A stretch of 64,000 nt of DNA from Macrosoma leucophasiata (lineage: Eukaryota; Arthropoda; Insecta; Lepidoptera; Hedylidae). The position numbers and the translations under genes were made by a program. Below, one piece after another: positions 61,880 through 64,000 of the stretch. Each line of letters begins with the position of its first letter. The stretch's first letter is position 1. The notes under the pieces are model-generated. The model saw only the letters and a list, made by a program, of their open reading frames with translations. It ran no database searches and had not been told where the DNA came from. The stretch lies in the NCBI GenBank assembly GCA_036365455.1, contig JAWQUS010000003.1, positions 8,142,001 to 8,206,000 of the forward strand, written 5' to 3'.

Positions 61880-62086
61880 CTACCTACCCAGAAGGCTGGC
61901 AGCATTGCCTCGTTGGATGGCAATGCTGATTCTTTGACCTAAAAATTGGCCAGCCCTCTGGTCACGGGAAGTGTCGACCAGCCGTTTCGCGATCTCTTTG
62001 AATAAGAGCCGAGCACTGGGGCCCCATGGACCAAGGGTTTCGACCCCGAAAGGCACAAATATATAGTCCCCTGGAAGGGTACTATA
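61880..62086 (-). pseudogene. LINE ORF C-terminal remnant (ETLGPWGPSA type)
   Basis: The minus-strand frame reads GDYIFVPFGVETLGPWGPSA, LLFKEIAKRLVD and QRISIAIQRGNAASLLG, then TAG at 61880. This conserved end (VETLG.WG..A..........R....F..QR.S.A.QRGN..S.LG) is frequent among insect LINE-derived proteins. The frame is open but truncated upstream by a stop at about 62087. Missing from any ORF over 60 codons because of its short length and its lack of ATG. Confidence 0.65.
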
Positions 62087-63367
62087 TTATATTAATTATC
62101 TATATTTCATATTATAAAGAGGTAAAGTCTGTTACATTGTTTGTTTGGATGTAGGGGCTAATCTCAGAAACCTCGGGTCCGATTCAAAAAATCCTCTGTG
62201 TTAGATAGTCCAATTCGAGTTATGCTCTAGGAGTATATCGTCATGCTAAGGCCAATAGGAGCGGAGCACCAATGGAGAATGTTTCAAAATCGGAGGTTTG
62301 TTTTCCTATTGAGAGCTTCGGCTGCGTGAATTGCGTAAACGGTTAAAGTTAAATAAAAACCATGTATTACATAATTGCTTTGCTTCAAAAGTTCTAAAAA
62401 AAAGTCCGTGACAGCATATGTCTATCTTTTAAGGTAAGCTCAATATAACCTTTTTTATGCTAACCAAATTTGTTCTGGAATCATGCATTACATTTACGAA
62501 GGTATTTTATAAACATGATATTAATCATTATTCCTATAAATACCTTATTCATCGCAAGTATTTATTTTAAAACAAAATTGCCATGTGTATCATTCGATTT
62601 AAATGAACATTTTGGGAGATATTGCAGTTTTAAAATAACATTACAGCAAAATAATGAACGAGTACTGCGTGTGCACCGTGTGCAAAGCGGCAGGGGAAGG
62701 GCCGTGGTCCAATTCTTTTAATGTTACATAGTCCATTTATCGAGGAAGACTATAGGCTATTTAACATCACGCTAATATAAATAAGAGAGGAGCAGCAATA
62801 AAAAATATTGCGAAAACGGCATAATTTCTGTTTTATAGTAGCGGCAAAGTACGTCGACAATATTTTGTTTCAATTGAAGTTATTAACATTTTGTCAAAGG
62901 AGAATGATACTGTTCCATAATTTCTGGGTCCAGGTGTTAACACTGTACAAATTATGTCATTTTCAAATGAATGAAAATTAATTTTGAGCATTTTTTGAAT
63001 TGCCAGTAATTGAAGTATATGTGATCAAGTTAAAGTTGGGTTAGATTGATAATTGTTAACTATATTACAAAATATACCTACCTACTATGTAATGGGTTAA
63101 CCAGTAACGATTTTGCGGGCCCAAAATTACCCGTCTCCTTTGGAACTAGGAAATGCATGGTGAATTGGCACGTGTTATCGCAAACCACATAATTAGCAAT
63201 GCCTACGTCAAATAAAACTGTTATTTATTTGTCGTAGGCGTACTTTAAATGTTATTTTTAACGCATTTTGAGAAAAGATTTAGAAGGAAGTGTTACTATC
63301 AAATTAAGATTTAAATAACTATTTTTGCTTAATTGCTTAAGTTTGTTTAGGAAATAGGTAAGTTACC
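62087..63367. other. intergenic with CTAGCGG-type element pieces
   Basis: 62120-62260 (CTAATCTCAGAAACCTCGGG, GATTCAAAAAATC) and 62730-62810 (CGAGGAAGACTATAGGCTAT) are inverse pieces of the CTAGCGGCCCGCC family. The rest is unassigned; the open frame 62470-62721 is unsupported. Confidence 0.45.
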
Positions 63368-63525
63368 TGTGATTTTCGGCACAGAGGCATAACATCTTAG
63401 GCCTCAGAAGTGGTAGCCCATCTACATTTTGAACTCTGGTCTTTGTGTAGAAGTCTAAAGGTTGCAGTCATCACTTAACATCAAAGTGAAATGTATGCCC
63501 GTTTGCCAGTTTTCTATACAAATAA
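63368..63525 (+). repeat. SINE family A, 3' half
   Basis: GTGATTTTCGGCACAGAGGC...CCCGTTTGCCAGTTTTCTAT, A-rich end. Confidence 0.65.
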
Positions 63526-63599
63526 ATAAAATTAGAGTGTCTGTTTGTAATATAACGATAACCGCTTTTTACTAAATGCATATGTATGTATACACGGTT

Positions 63600-63710
63600 C
63601 ATATACGAAAACAACATTTTTTACAATTTTGTCTGTCTGTCTGTTTGTTCCTGCTAATCTCGGGAACGGCTGGACCGATTTTGACGGGACTTCACTGGCA
63701 GATAGCTTAT
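63600..63710 (+). repeat. fragment of a LINE-type 3' end with (GTCT)n
   Basis: TGTCTGTCTGTCTGTTTGTT, CTCGGGAACGGCTGGACCGA and CACTGGCAGATAGCTTAT: a common lepidopteran non-LTR 3' region. Confidence 0.5.
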
Positions 63711-63716
63711 TTTTTT

Positions 63717-64000
63717 ATTTATTTATTTAATCTTTTATGCACTAAAACGATACACAAGGCGGACTTAAGGCACTTTCCACTAGGCATTTTCTACCAGTCA
63801 ACCTTTGGGTAGTGAGGATAGCAACGAAGTAGGTGCAACACTGGTGAAAATATATGAGATAACAAAAAAATAACTATATTAAGATGATTGATATATAATG
63901 TTAGATATAAATATATATAAATATACATATATTCGTATATAACTAAGACGCAAATATATAATAGACATAATAAATATAATAATTATAATTAGGAAATATC
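63717..64000 (-). repeat. CR1/L2-like LINE 3' end, minus strand, running off the window
   Basis: Starts TTATTTATTTAATC (tail), then AAGGCGGACTTAAGGCACTT and TACCAGTCAACCTTTGGGTA, the inverse of the 3' end at 34990-35098. The AT-rich remainder probably continues the 3' UTR. Confidence 0.65.

Overview
The window is AT-rich insect genomic DNA, almost certainly from a moth or butterfly. The evidence is repeat families typical of Lepidoptera (GGGTTCC...CTTGNCCGG elements, GGCAACCCATTATACGTCCC repeats, CTAGCGGCCCGCCCCGGC elements, BEL/Pao, CR1/Jockey-like and RTE-like LINE pieces, a mariner relic) and one host gene of a secreted family expanded in insects. The layout is a single large-intron gene in a bed of transposon debris and tandem repeats.

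Host gene. A takeout / juvenile-hormone-binding-protein (JHBP) superfamily gene lies on the minus strand, in five short exons over 36 kb: 58920-58995, 43899-44118, 35869-35999, 29296-29451 and 22890-23053. All splice sites are GT/AG, all phases agree, and the joined CDS is 747 bp (248 aa plus stop) with a signal peptide. A TATA/Inr-like promoter sits at 59112-59142 and an AATAAA signal lies 12 bases past the stop. Every intron is full of repeats, so no single open reading frame reveals the gene.

Left part (1-22.8 kb). After scattered SINE and LINE fragments comes a satellite of about 10.5 kb (6397-16862) built on ATCGAT-containing units. It carries four copies of the 3' end of a BEL/Pao retrotransposon pol gene, two inverted scraps of the same sequence, a LINE 3' tail, a 613-bp-arm inverted duplication, one BEL 3' LTR, and a second satellite type with a GCATATCGATTAAATA-like unit.

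The most unusual object is a mobile repeat with a 305-bp unit that contains a complete tRNA-like sequence (A box, B box, T-run terminator). It occurs twice: a short copy at 17769-18244 and a 3.0-kb multimer at 25141-28165 (eight units one way, then a half and two full units the other way). Both are flanked by perfect 12-bp direct repeats, both contain one internal inversion, and both have the same two outer ends. I do not recognise this as a described element.

Right part (28-64 kb). The introns and upstream flank hold a nearly intact CR1/Jockey-like LINE (30279-32815), a three-level transposon nest (33119-35583), a mariner relic inside a palindromic MITE (50382-51614), many foldback MITEs and at least fourteen copies of one poly(A)-tailed SINE. 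No second host gene was found.
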